Positions 5,837-13,590 of a DNA stretch of 39,747 nt are shown here, piece by piece. The notes below the pieces were generated by a model. That model was given only the letters and a program-made list of their open reading frames with translations, ran no database searches and was not told where the DNA came from. The stretch is from Clostridiales bacterium (GTDB taxonomy: Bacteria > Bacillota > Clostridia > Christensenellales > Aristaeellaceae), in the NCBI GenBank assembly GCA_015056015.1, contig SVHD01000021.1, positions 1 through 39,747 on the forward strand, read 5' to 3'. Position numbers and translations under genes: made by a program. Every line of letters starts with the position of its first letter. The stretch's first letter is position 1.

Positions 5837-7714
5837 TCACTTCTTCCAGAACCAGGCGCACATGCGGGAATCCTCGGCCCAGGTTTTGCCGGCAGAGGAA
5901 TAATCCACCATGGGGATGGCGGGGCCATCGGCCTGGGGGATGGCAAGATAAATCATGGCAGGGAAGGGCGGATTCTGCAGGATTTCGGCCTCCACCTCGC
6001 CCTTTTCATTGAATTTGGGCAGGATATGGGAATCCACGTCATCATTGAGCCGCGCATCCCGGGAAAGCACCAGGGGCCCGCGGCGCAGGGCCATGTAGGG
6101 CGCCTGGGCAGAGGAAACGCCGTAATCCTCGGGCAGAATGGGCCGGATGGCAAAATCCAGGGTCAGGAGGATTTCGTCCCCATCCTTCCATTCCCGGGCG
6201 ATGGCGGCATACGCCCCCGCCTGACAGGAAACGCATTCGCCGTTGACGGAAAGATGGTTCTCCTTGCTCCAGGCAGGAATGCGCAGGGCCAGGGTGAAGG
6301 CTTCCGCCTTTTCCAGCTTCAGCGCCATTTTCACGGTGTTTTCGGCAGGATATGCGGTTTCGGTGGTCAAAATGATTTCCTGGCCCGCGGGGGTCAGGGT
6401 GCTGACGGCGCCGTTGAGATAGAAATTGGCATATAGCCCATCCTTCGCCGCCATGACGGCAGAAAGCCCGGGCAGGCCCAGCCCAGCCGCACCAATGCAG
6501 GCGCAGCAGCCGTAATACGTGCCATTTTCCATTTCCTTGTATCCGCCCATCTTCCGGCCGCGAATGCCGGGCAGCAGGGGACTGTAGCTGTCAAAGGGCA
6601 GGCCGCCGTTGTGCTTGTTTCCGTTGGTGTTGATGGCGCCCAGCATGGCATTATACAGGGATTTTTCCATTTCATCCGCAAAGAAGGAATCCCCCGTGAT
6701 GCAAAGCAGCTGCCAGCAAAGCTTCATCCAGGTAACGGTGACGCAGGTTTCCTGCATGATGCCCTTTTCCTCGATATCCAATTGCCGCACGCCGGAATGA
6801 TCGAATAATTCATGGGTGCAGCCCGCGCAGCCGATTACCGTGATATCCGTCTTCGCCACCCGATGGGCAAATTTGATCACCGCTTCCTTCCATTTTTCAA
6901 TGCCGGTGACCCGGTAATATTCCAGCAGGCCTTCAAAGCAGCTCATCATTTCATAGGCCTTGGTGACGGGGTATTCATAGGGCGCGATTTCATCCGCCAG
7001 CGCCAGTTCGAAAATATTCCCCGCATCGCAGCCGCCCCGGGAAACGATGTAAGCAGCAAAATCCAGATATTTCTGCTCCTTCGTAAGCGTGTAGAGGCGG
7101 ACAAAGGGCTCCAGCACCGAGCTGGAATTGAGGCCATACCAGAAATTCGTGGCCTTGTTGATTTCCTTCTTGCCTTCCTCTTCCGGGCCGATTTTATCCA
7201 TCAGCGCATCCGCATGCCGGCAAATGGCGGGCAGAATCTGCTTTTTCAAATCTTCATCGGGGCAGATTTCCATGAAATACTGCATGCCCAGCAAAATATA
7301 CTTCCTGCTCCAGATATCCCAGCCATCCAGCTGCTTTTCTACGGAATAAGTGGAAAAACGGCCGTCCGCACCCTGGACGGACAGCATATCCCGGACGGTT
7401 GCCTCCATGGCGGCATAGAGCTTTTCATCCCCGGTGCACTGATAGCAGAAGCATGCGCCGCGCATCATTTTGCCCCAGTATTCGCCGCGCCAGCCCTTGT
7501 CGTGATCATCCACATTACCCTGACGGAACTGACTCACAAAAAGCGCCCATAAATCACTGTCCAGCAGCTGGATTTTTTCCACATACTCAATGGCGTCCAT
7601 CAGATAACCGGTGGAAGAAACACTGCCGGAAGGCAGGGGGAAAAGCCGGTCCGTATTGATCCGGGGCGCCCAGGCGCTGCCCTTGTGACAAATTTTCTGC
7701 AATAAAGTTTCCAT
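5837..7714 (-). CDS. GH127-type glycoside hydrolase (beta-L-arabinofuranosidase-like, DUF1680)
   Basis: 625 aa from the ATG at 7714, 8 nt after GGAGG; an upstream in-frame ATG lacks a site. The all-alpha catalytic domain ends with a beta-rich C-terminal part. The zinc-thiolate site of GH127 is recognisable: QETC gives E322 and C324, and YYGCC gives C403 and C404, corresponding to the Glu/Cys/Cys/Cys set of Bifidobacterium HypBA1. The candidate acid/base is the Glu in GCTHELFD (about residue 302). There is no signal peptide, so it is a cytoplasmic enzyme acting on imported oligosaccharides, perhaps arabinofuranosides. No transporter or sugar regulator lies next to it. Substrate is not provable from sequence. 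Confidence 0.85.
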   Translation of the reverse strand: METLLQKICHKGSAWAPRINTDRLFPLPSGSVSSTGYLMDAIEYVEKIQLLDSDLWALFVSQFRQGNVDDHDKGWRGEYWGKMMRGACFCYQCTGDEKLYAAMEATVRDMLSVQGADGRFSTYSVEKQLDGWDIWSRKYILLGMQYFMEICPDEDLKKQILPAICRHADALMDKIGPEEEGKKEINKATNFWYGLNSSSVLEPFVRLYTLTKEQKYLDFAAYIVSRGGCDAGNIFELALADEIAPYEYPVTKAYEMMSCFEGLLEYYRVTGIEKWKEAVIKFAHRVAKTDITVIGCAGCTHELFDHSGVRQLDIEEKGIMQETCVTVTWMKLCWQLLCITGDSFFADEMEKSLYNAMLGAINTNGNKHNGGLPFDSYSPLLPGIRGRKMGGYKEMENGTYYGCCACIGAAGLGLPGLSAVMAAKDGLYANFYLNGAVSTLTPAGQEIILTTETAYPAENTVKMALKLEKAEAFTLALRIPAWSKENHLSVNGECVSCQAGAYAAIAREWKDGDEILLTLDFAIRPILPEDYGVSSAQAPYMALRRGPLVLSRDARLNDDVDSHILPKFNEKGEVEAEILQNPPFPAMIYLAIPQADGPAIPMVDYSSAGKTWAEDSRMCAWFWKK

Positions 7715-7752
7715 TATATATACCTCCGTATTTCGCATGGGTTCCTGATTGT

Positions 7753-7781
7753 ATTATAGCGGAAATAATGCCCGTTTTCAA
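7753..7781 (-). promoter_or_regulatory. Promoter of the GH127 gene
   Basis: On the minus strand TTGAAA (plus 7776-7781), 17-nt spacer, TATAAT (7753-7758), about 40 bp before the start codon. Confidence 0.75.
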
Positions 7782-7821
7782 TCGATAAATGATTCATCCG
7801 CTGTTTTTATTTTTTCAAAAT

Positions 7822-7845
7822 AAAAAAGCTTCTTTTTCAAGAAGC
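7822..7845 (-). terminator. Intrinsic terminator of the rubrerythrin transcript
   Basis: GCTTCTT (7828-7834) with AAGAAGC (7839-7845), loop TTTC; on the minus strand a run of six T follows. It lies beyond R copy 6, giving the order gene, R, terminator. Confidence 0.8.
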
Positions 7846-7864
7846 CTGTCTTTCATCAACCAAT

Positions 7865-7969
7865 CACTGGCACACATCCAGATTCCATAGCGCCCAGAAA
7901 GATCCAGAGTCAGTTTTCTTTGGGAGAGCGCGAGAGGGTATTTCTTTTTCAAAAGAAATACCCTCTCGC
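7865..7969 (-). repeat. R element copy 6 (minus)
   Basis: Perfect 19-bp stem GCGAGAGGGTATTTCTTTT (7930-7948 with 7951-7969); linker carries AAAGAAAACTG on the minus strand; tail end CACTGG at 7865. Starts 21 nt after the rubrerythrin stop. Same stem class as copies 15 and 19. Confidence 0.85.
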
Positions 7970-7990
7970 AAAATTCCTCGATTCGTACTC

Positions 7991-8524
7991 TTAATAATTT
8001 TCCGCCTTGATCTGGAAATAGGCCTGGGGATGGGCGCAGACGGGGCACATTTCGGGGGCTTTCTTGCCCACAACGATGTGGCCACAATTGCTGCACTGCC
8101 AGATCATATCGCCGTCACGGGAGAAGACCAGGCCTTCTTCGCAATTGGCCAGCAGCTTGCGATAGCGCTCTTCATGCTCTTTTTCAATCTTGGCCACGCT
8201 GGAGAAGAGGAAGGCAATGTGGTCAAAGCCCTCTTCCTTGGCTTCCTTGGCAAAGGTGGCATACATTTCGGTCCATTCGTAGTTTTCACCGGCGGCGGCA
8301 GACTTCAGATTTTCTTCCGTGGTGCCGATGCCATCCAGCAGCTTGAACCAGATTTTCGCATGCTCTTTTTCATTGTTGGCAGTTTCTTCAAAAATATTGG
8401 CGATCTGGACGTAGCCGTCCTTGCGCGCCTTGGAGGCGAAATAGGAATACTTGTTGCGGGCTTCGCTTTCGCCGGAGAAGGCGGTGCGCAGATTTTGTTC
8501 GGTCTTGCTTCCTTTGAGTTCCAT
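7991..8524 (-). CDS. rbr: Rubrerythrin
   Basis: 177 aa from the second ATG of MTMEL; GGAGG is 8 nt from this ATG but only 2 nt from the first. Ferritin-like diiron domain (residues 1-135) with the two helix motifs [10 protein letters not shown] and [10 protein letters not shown], then a rubredoxin-like FeCys4 knuckle (WQCSNCG ... MCPVCAHP). It reduces hydrogen peroxide to water in the cytoplasm of anaerobes using rubredoxin/NADH electrons. It is a single-gene unit with a TTGACG, 18 nt, TATAAT promoter (8601-8630), followed by R copy 6 and a terminator. No PerR-type box was recognised. Confidence 0.95.
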   Translation of the reverse strand: MELKGSKTEQNLRTAFSGESEARNKYSYFASKARKDGYVQIANIFEETANNEKEHAKIWFKLLDGIGTTEENLKSAAAGENYEWTEMYATFAKEAKEEGFDHIAFLFSSVAKIEKEHEERYRKLLANCEEGLVFSRDGDMIWQCSNCGHIVVGKKAPEMCPVCAHPQAYFQIKAENY

Positions 8525-8600
8525 GGTCATTTCCTCCCTTTTTTCTGTTCGGATATAGCATACCCGTTTTTTGTCATTTTAAAACCATGCCTGTTTTTTT

Positions 8601-8630
8601 ATTATATAATTATTTATGATGCGCCGTCAA
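8601..8630 (-). promoter_or_regulatory. Promoter of rubrerythrin
   Basis: On the minus strand TTGACG (plus 8625-8630), 18-nt spacer, TATAAT (8601-8606); the predicted leader is about 70 nt. Confidence 0.75.
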
Positions 8631-8659
8631 GAGCTATTTTTGCCGTTTATTACGCGCAA

Positions 8660-8675
8660 TGTTTCACGTGAAACA
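8660..8675. promoter_or_regulatory. parS: parS site (ParB/Spo0J binding), perfect
   Basis: TGTTTCACGTGAAACA matches the 16-bp Bacillus parS consensus at every base. It lies 3.1 kb from the oriC DnaA-trios, where chromosomal parS sites cluster. Confidence 0.92.
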
Positions 8676-8755
8676 AAACGATTTTTTTCTGCCTGCATAT
8701 TTTTCCTCCGCGCCCGCCATACTATCTTTGAACATCTGGAAGGAGGATGAAAATC

Positions 8756-8959
8756 ATGGCGGATAAAATTGCCCTGCTTCTCACAATCATCGGCGCGGTT
8801 AACTGGGGGCTCATCGGGATTTTCCAATTCGATCTGGTGGCTTATATCTTCGGCGGCCAGGGCGCCCTCATCAGCCGCATTATCTATTCCCTGGTGGGCG
8901 CGGCGGGCCTCTGGTGCATTTCGATGCTTTTCCGGGATCATGAAGTGGTCAAGGAATAA
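8756..8959 (+). CDS. DUF378 small membrane protein
   Basis: 67 aa from the ATG at 8756, 9 nt after AAGGAGG; the in-frame ATG at 8747 directly abuts that site and is unlikely. Two hydrophobic helices (about 3-35 and 40-62) and the family signature IGAVNWGLIGIFQFDLVA identify DUF378. The function is unknown; it is an integral membrane protein. Its own terminator follows at 8976-9006. It is the only plus-strand gene between 5.3 and 12 kb. Confidence 0.85.
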   Translation: MADKIALLLTIIGAVNWGLIGIFQFDLVAYIFGGQGALISRIIYSLVGAAGLWCISMLFRDHEVVKE

Positions 8960-8975
8960 AAATGGAATGAAAAAG

Positions 8976-9006
8976 GCGGGAGATAAAATTCCCCCGCTCT
9001 TTTTTA
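8976..9006. terminator. Bidirectional terminator between DUF378 and recF
   Basis: GCGGG (8976-8980) with CCCGC (8993-8997), followed by T6 on plus; on minus the hairpin is followed by CTTTTT. It lies between the end of DUF378 and the tail of R copy 7, so both convergent transcripts can use it. Confidence 0.75.
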
Positions 9007-9014
9007 TTTTCCTT

Positions 9015-9113
9015 CCACTGGCACACAACCCGATTCGACTCGTCAATAAATATCCAGAGCAGGTTTTCGGGAGGGTGCGGGAGGGGGCTTTTGACTCAAA
9101 AGCCTCCTCCCGC
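9015..9113 (-). repeat. R element copy 7 (minus)
   Basis: 17-bp stem GCGGGAGGGGGCTTTTG (9077-9093 with 9097-9113, one wobble), tail end CCACTGG at 9015. It starts 19 nt after the recF stop, co-directional. Confidence 0.85.
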
Positions 9114-9132
9114 AAATTTTCCCCAGCAATTC

Positions 9133-10218
9133 TTATTCGTCGGTAATCTCCCCGTTTTCCACACGGAGCACGCAGGCGGGGCGCGCGCCGATAAAATCGC
9201 TCTGATCGGTGCAGGTGAGCAGCGCCTGGGCCCGGCCGATGCGGGAAATCAGCCTGCGCCGGCGATCGGGGTCCAATTCGCTGAGTACGTCATCCAGCAG
9301 CAAAAGCGGCGGCTCGCCCTGGCTCTCTTCCAATAAATCAAAGGCCGCCAGCTTCATGGAAAGGGCAGCGGTGCGCATCTGGCCCTGGGATCCGAAGGAT
9401 TTGATGGTCTCGCCGCAAAGGGAAAGCTCCAAATCATCCCGGTGCGGGCCATAGCAGGTGGTCATCCGCCGCTGATCCTCCCCGCGGCAGGCCTGCAGCC
9501 CCCGCAGCATATCCTCGCTGATGTTTTCGCTTTCCGCCAAAGCGCCATGATAGCGGAGGGAGAAAATTTCCTCCTCCCGGCCGCCGATGTAAAAATAATG
9601 ATTCCGCGCTTTCGCGTGCAGCGCTTCGCTGGCCGCCCGCCGCAGACGCACCACCGGCGCCGCCGCAATGGCCAATTGCTCATCCCAGGCGGGCAGCTGC
9701 CGGAAATCCCCCTGCTTGAGCAGCGCGTTTCTTTGCTTGAGCGCGCTCATGTAGGTCTGCAGCGCGTAAAAATATGCCCGCTGCTGCTGGGAAAGCAGCA
9801 TATCCAGAAACCGCCGCCGGGCCTGGGGCCCTTCCTTCACCAGGGAAAGATCTTCCGGCGAAAAAATCACGCAGGTGGCGTGGCCCATCAATTCGCCCAC
9901 CCGGGAGGCCGTTTTGCCGTTCACATAAACGACCTTTTTCTTCCGCGCGTTTTCAAACAGCCGCACGCCCACTTCATGACGCCCGTCCCGTTTTTCCACC
10001 GTCAATTGCACCGCCGCGGTCTCTTCCCCGCGCCGGATCATTTCTTTGTCCACGGAGGTGCGATGGCTCTTGCCCAGACAGCATAAATGCACCGCTTCCA
10101 GCAGATTGGTTTTCCCGGCGCCGTTTTCCCCTACCAGCACCGTTACGCCCTCCGGCGGCGCCAGCAGCACTTGCTTATACCCGCGAAAATCATGCAGCCG
10201 TATGCCCGTCATCCGCAT
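9133..10218 (-). CDS. recF: DNA replication and repair protein RecF
   Basis: 361 aa from the ATG at 10218, 7 nt after GGAGG; the longer open frame upstream runs through an R repeat and is not coding. ABC/SMC-type ATPase: Walker A GENGAGKT at residues 30-37, signature region GSQGQMRTAALSMKLA, and Walker B LLLLDDVLSELD. RecF binds single-strand gap ends with RecO/RecR and helps load RecA. It lies downstream of dnaN but is separated by 383 bp containing two R elements and a terminator, so it is probably not co-transcribed in the usual way. A weak promoter candidate (TTGACA read on minus, plus 10266-10271) lies close upstream. Confidence 0.96.
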   Translation of the reverse strand: MRMTGIRLHDFRGYKQVLLAPPEGVTVLVGENGAGKTNLLEAVHLCCLGKSHRTSVDKEMIRRGEETAAVQLTVEKRDGRHEVGVRLFENARKKKVVYVNGKTASRVGELMGHATCVIFSPEDLSLVKEGPQARRRFLDMLLSQQQRAYFYALQTYMSALKQRNALLKQGDFRQLPAWDEQLAIAAAPVVRLRRAASEALHAKARNHYFYIGGREEEIFSLRYHGALAESENISEDMLRGLQACRGEDQRRMTTCYGPHRDDLELSLCGETIKSFGSQGQMRTAALSMKLAAFDLLEESQGEPPLLLLDDVLSELDPDRRRRLISRIGRAQALLTCTDQSDFIGARPACVLRVENGEITDE

Positions 10219-10282
10219 GCCATCCCCTCCTTTCTGCCCCTCAGTTTGCCATATTCCTGAGAAATTGTCAAGGATGGGATTG

Positions 10283-10385
10283 GCGGGGAGCGGTTCTTTG
10301 TGGCCAAAGAACCCCTCCCCGCACCCCTCCAAGAAAGCCATACTGGATTTTACTGAACTTTCTCTTATCTTCTTGTTTCCCAGTG
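10283..10385 (+). repeat. R element copy 8 (plus), the only copy not behind a co-directional gene
   Basis: 18-position stem from GCGGGGAGCGGTTCTTTG (10283-10300 with 10305-10322, one C-C mismatch), loop TGGC, linker CCTCCAAGAAAGCCATACTGGAT, tail end CCCAGTGA near 10385. It lies tail-to-tail with copy 9 between dnaN and recF. Confidence 0.8.
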
Positions 10386-10397
10386 ATACTTTTTTTA

Positions 10398-10427
10398 ATA
10401 AAAAACAGAAATCGCTGCCGATTTCTG
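10398..10427 (-). terminator. Intrinsic terminator after dnaN
   Basis: CAGAAATC (10406-10413) with GATTTCTG (10420-10427), loop GCTGCC; on the minus strand T6 follows directly. It lies beyond R copy 9, repeating the order gene, R, terminator. Confidence 0.8.
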
Positions 10428-10459
10428 CATAGTTCTTTCATTATATTTTATTCTTTGCT

Positions 10460-10566
10460 CCACTGGCACGCAAGTTGATTTTACGCCGTCTTGCAATATC
10501 CAGAGCAGGTTTCTTGGAAGGGGCCTGGGGAAACCGTTCTTTGGCTACAAAGAATGGTTTCCCCAG
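10460..10566 (-). repeat. R element copy 9 (minus)
   Basis: 19-bp stem CTGGGGAAACCGTTCTTTG (10525-10543 with 10548-10566, one wobble), loop GCTA. The usual GCGGGG base is replaced by CTGGGG and the opposite arm by CCCCAG, a compensated change. Tail end CCACTGG at 10460. It starts 35 nt after the dnaN stop. Confidence 0.85.
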
Positions 10567-10585
10567 AAACACCCCCGCCCCCTCA

Positions 10586-10601
10586 TGTTCCACGTGAAAC
10601 A
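10586..10601. promoter_or_regulatory. parS: Second parS site, abutting the dnaN stop codon
   Basis: TGTTCCACGTGAAACA fits the consensus TGTTNCACGTGAAACA. It lies directly against the dnaN stop codon (10602-10604) and 1.2 kb from the DnaA-trios. Confidence 0.85.
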
Positions 10602-11729
10602 TCAGCGGTTGAAGCCGCGGACGGGGAGCACGAGGAAGACGAATTCGTTGCCTTCCACGGGCTTGATCATGCAGGGGGAGACGCTGCTGTTAAAGCACAT
10701 GCAGAGGCGTTCGCCCTCCACGTTATGAATCATATCGGTGAGATACCGGGAATTGAAAGCGATATTCAGCTCATTGCCCTCAAAGCCGATTTCCAATTCT
10801 TCGTGAACATCGCCGCGCTCGGCATTGGCGGTCATTTCCATGCGCCCATCCTGCTGCAGCCGCAGATTGATCAGGTTATTCTTGCCTTCCCGGGCCATCA
10901 GGCTGCAGCGGTCAATGGCGTCGGAAAACGCCGTGCGCATCACCATCACTTCGGTGGTCCAGCTGGCGGGCAGAATCTTCTGATAATCAATGAATTCGCC
11001 GGTGAGCAGCGTGGCATATACCTTCACGCAGCCGAAGGAATACATCACATGGGAAGAATTGAATACGATTTCCGCCATTTCATCGCTGTCGGGCAGCATC
11101 TTGCTCACTTCGCCCAGAATCCGCCCCGGCACCACCGCGTGAATCATGCCCTTGCCCGCATTGGCAGGCAGCGTGTTTTCCGCGTTAATACGCTGCAGCG
11201 CTAAACGGAAGCCATCAATACCCACCAGCAGTGTTTCGGTGGGATAGACCTCCATCAGCACGCCTGTCAGAATTTTCCTGCTCTCATCGGTGGAAACGGC
11301 GAAGAGCACCTTGCCCACCGCATCCCGGAATCGCTTGCAAGGCAGATTCACATGATTTTCGCCCACCACATCCCGGATATCCGGGAAATCCTCGGCAGGC
11401 ATGCAGGCCATGGAGGAATTGCTGCCCCGGCTGCGGATGAGGGCGCGCATATGATCGTCAATGCGCACGTCCACTTCGCCGGCGGGCTGCTTGCGCATCA
11501 TTTCGGCAAAGAGCTTGGCCGGAAGCAGGGCGCAGCCATCCTCTTCCACCACGGCGCTGACCCGGGCCTTGATGGAGATTTCCCCGTCCGTGCAGGTAAG
11601 CATCAGGCCGTCATCCACGGTTTCGATGAGCACGCCGTCATATACCTGCTTGACCGGCCTTGGGGCGATGGCGCGGGTGACCATGCCAAGACCATAATTG
11701 ATTTCGTCGGTCTGAATCCGAAAATGCAT
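10602..11729 (-). CDS. dnaN: DNA polymerase III beta subunit (sliding clamp)
   Basis: 375 aa, start behind AGGGGGACTTGCGTT. Three repeated clamp domains of about 120 residues each; the C-terminus ends in the typical clamp pattern (EFVFLVLPVRGFNR, where most clamps have xYxxxPMR). It forms the ring that tethers the replicative polymerase. It is the first gene left of the origin, transcribed away from it. dnaA, which normally precedes it, is absent; instead the oriC unwinding region lies directly upstream of the start. A parS site touches its stop codon and R copy 9 and a terminator follow. Confidence 0.96.
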   Translation of the reverse strand: MHFRIQTDEINYGLGMVTRAIAPRPVKQVYDGVLIETVDDGLMLTCTDGEISIKARVSAVVEEDGCALLPAKLFAEMMRKQPAGEVDVRIDDHMRALIRSRGSNSSMACMPAEDFPDIRDVVGENHVNLPCKRFRDAVGKVLFAVSTDESRKILTGVLMEVYPTETLLVGIDGFRLALQRINAENTLPANAGKGMIHAVVPGRILGEVSKMLPDSDEMAEIVFNSSHVMYSFGCVKVYATLLTGEFIDYQKILPASWTTEVMVMRTAFSDAIDRCSLMAREGKNNLINLRLQQDGRMEMTANAERGDVHEELEIGFEGNELNIAFNSRYLTDMIHNVEGERLCMCFNSSVSPCMIKPVEGNEFVFLVLPVRGFNR

Positions 11730-11751
11730 AACGCAAGTCCCCCTTAATTTC

Positions 11752-11768
11752 GGGGGGCGTCGCCCCCC
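11752..11768. other. GC hairpin between oriC and dnaN
   Basis: GGGGGGC (11752-11758) pairs with GCCCCCC (11762-11768) around GTC. The adjacent CCCCC at 11739-11743 could compete with it. It lies in the dnaN leader on the far side of the DnaA-trios and may limit unwinding or act in the leader. Confidence 0.5.
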
Positions 11769-11776
11769 AATCCTGG

Positions 11777-11816
11777 TAGTAGTAGTATTCTATATATTTA
11801 GTAGTAGTAGTAGGGG
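11777..11816 (+). other. DnaA-trio repeats and G cluster (origin unwinding element)
   Basis: TAG repeated three times at 11777-11785 and five times at 11799-11813, separated by the AT-rich TATTCTATATATT, then GGG at 11814-11816 and a degenerate DnaA box at 11818-11826. Read 3' to 5' from the G cluster this is a GAT ladder, the DnaA-trio arrangement of the Bacillus subtilis basal unwinding system (DnaA box, GC cluster, trios). Unwinding would proceed toward dnaN. Confidence 0.85.
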
Positions 11817-11817
11817 C

Positions 11818-12193
11818 TGTGGAAAAGTGGAAAACTTCGGCAAAGCCTTGATTTTCCTGCCTTTTTCCGGAAATTGGACTGTGGAAAAAAGGGGAAAACC
11901 CGGGAAAAACGGGGGAAAACCCCTTTTCAGCCCGGATCGAAACGCCGGGGATAGCATCCCTTATTTCTGCGCTTCCTCTTTTGCCTTTCCGTCCATTCTC
12001 TATTTTCTCATATTTTCCATAAAAATGCAAGTTAATCCGTTGATTTGCAACCCGGAAAAATGGGAAAATTCCGTTATCCACATTATCCCCAATCGGGTTA
12101 TCCCGGGGCCGTGGATAAAAAAATCCAGGCCACAGTTGATTTTATGAGGGGTGCAGAAAAGTTATGCCAAAGATATCCACAATTTTATCCACA
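11818..12193. other. oriC: Chromosomal origin oriC: DnaA-box cluster
   Basis: Perfect TTATCCACA at 12074-12082 and 12185-12193. One-mismatch boxes: TTATCCCCA 12083-12091, minus-strand TTATCCACG 12110-12118, ATATCCACA 12173-12181, minus-strand TTTTCCACA 11818-11826 and 11880-11888. Weaker TTATCCCGG at 12098-12106. Together with the trios, adjacent dnaN, two parS sites and strand bias changing here, this identifies the replication origin. No gene is evident from 11730 to 12275. Confidence 0.88.
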
Positions 12194-12218
12194 GCTTTTC
12201 GGGAACGAAAAAACAGAA

Positions 12219-12247
12219 TTGACGAAAGAAATGGGACGCATTATAAT
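12219..12247 (+). promoter_or_regulatory. Strong promoter of the MFS gene, inside the origin region
   Basis: TTGACG (12219-12224), 17-nt spacer, TATAAT (12242-12247). It starts 25 bp after a perfect DnaA box. The predicted transcript start near 12254 fixes the MFS start codon at 12276 or 12279 and excludes the longer open frame that begins at 12045. Confidence 0.85.
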
Positions 12248-12275
12248 GAATGCGATTACAGAAAAGAGGATGCAG

Positions 12276-13565
12276 ATGATGAAGCACGAAATACGGGATG
12301 AATATTATCAGAGCAGGATCTGGAATATTGTGGAAGCGGCGCTGGAATATTTTATTTCCATCATGGTTACCGGCGCTTTTTTGGCCAGGGTCACCGGCTA
12401 TATGGGCTTTTCTGATAGCCTGACCGGCGTTCTTTCCTCCTTCTTTTCCCTGGGCTGCCTGTTCCAGCTGGGGGCCATTGTGGTTTTCAGAAAAATGAAT
12501 CGGGTCAAGCGGCCGGTGCTGATCATGCAGGGCGTCAATCAATTGCTCTTTGCCACGGTGTATGTATGCCCCATTATTCCGCTGAGCCAGACCGGGAAAA
12601 CTATTCTGTTTTTCATCTGCTTCTGCGGCGGCTATATTCTGATGAATCTTTTCCGCTCGCCCAAGGGCGCCTGGATGATTTCCCTGGTTTCCGATAAGGA
12701 GCGGGGGATTTTCTCGGCGAAAAAGGAAATGGTATCCCTGCTGGGCGGCATGCTCTTTACCTACGCCATGGGCGGGCTGATTGACGCCATGGAGGCCGCG
12801 GGCAAAAAAGATCTGGCCTTCCTGGTAGGGGCTGTTACCATTCTGGTGCTGGGCATTGTGCATATGGGCTGCATGCTGCAGATCAAGGAAAAGCCCAGGG
12901 AAATCAAGGAAAAGAAATCGCTGCTTCAGGAAATGAAGGATCTGATGAAAAATAAGCAGCTCATGCAGGTGATGATCATCATCACCCTGTGGAATATTGC
13001 TTATTACAGCTCTTTCCCCTTCTACGGCGCCTATCAGATCAATGAGCTGGGCTTTTCCATGACCTTCGTTTCGGTGCTTTCCATTGCTTACAGTATCGTC
13101 AGAACGCTCTGCTCCCCCACCATGGGAAAGCTGGCGGATCGCAAATCCTTCAGCTATATGAGCTATATCTGCTTTATTTTCTCGTTCTTTTCCGTTCTTA
13201 TCTGCTGCTTTACCGTGCCGGAAAACGGCAAAATCCTCTTTACCATTCATCATTGTCTCCATGCCGTTTCCATGGCGGGGATCAACAGCGCCCAGGCCAA
13301 TATGGTTTACGATCATGTGAAGGGCGATCAGCGGCAGAATGCCCTGGCCATTACCATGGCCTTCAGCGGCATCGTGGGCTTTATCACCACCTGCCTGATG
13401 AGCCCGGTGGTGGATATCATTCAGAAAAACGGCAATCAGGTATTTGGCATGTCCATGTATGCCCAGCAGTTTGTATCCGCTATTTCTTGCGTGCTGATGA
13501 TCGTGCTGCTAATTTATATGAAGAAATGCGTTATCGGAAAGCGGGAACAAGCAAAGGTTATATAA
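12276..13565 (+). CDS. MFS transporter
   Basis: About 430 aa. The start ATG at 12276 (or 12279) follows AGAGGA. Twelve or so hydrophobic segments are split by a charged central loop (KEKPREIKEKKSLLQEMKDL, about residues 205-225), as in the major facilitator superfamily; the substrate is unknown. It occupies the position next to oriC that dnaA usually holds. The DUF362 gene begins 25 nt after its stop behind AAAGGAG with no terminator between, so the two are likely co-transcribed. Confidence 0.85.
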   Translation: MMKHEIRDEYYQSRIWNIVEAALEYFISIMVTGAFLARVTGYMGFSDSLTGVLSSFFSLGCLFQLGAIVVFRKMNRVKRPVLIMQGVNQLLFATVYVCPIIPLSQTGKTILFFICFCGGYILMNLFRSPKGAWMISLVSDKERGIFSAKKEMVSLLGGMLFTYAMGGLIDAMEAAGKKDLAFLVGAVTILVLGIVHMGCMLQIKEKPREIKEKKSLLQEMKDLMKNKQLMQVMIIITLWNIAYYSSFPFYGAYQINELGFSMTFVSVLSIAYSIVRTLCSPTMGKLADRKSFSYMSYICFIFSFFSVLICCFTVPENGKILFTIHHCLHAVSMAGINSAQANMVYDHVKGDQRQNALAITMAFSGIVGFITTCLMSPVVDIIQKNGNQVFGMSMYAQQFVSAISCVLMIVLLIYMKKCVIGKREQAKVI

Positions 13566-13590
13566 ATAAGAAAGAAAAAGGAGAATCACC

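Noticed and set aside
5532-5903. Open frames of about 120 codons between G1PDH and GH127
   Set aside because: They translate R copies 4 and 5 and a terminator; the peptide similarity between such frames is only the repeat.
10219-10341. N-terminal extension of recF
   Set aside because: The extra residues translate R copy 8; the ribosome site and family N-terminus fix the start at 10218.
12045-12275. N-terminal extension of the MFS gene through oriC
   Set aside because: It spans DnaA boxes and the promoter; the predicted transcript starts only near 12254.
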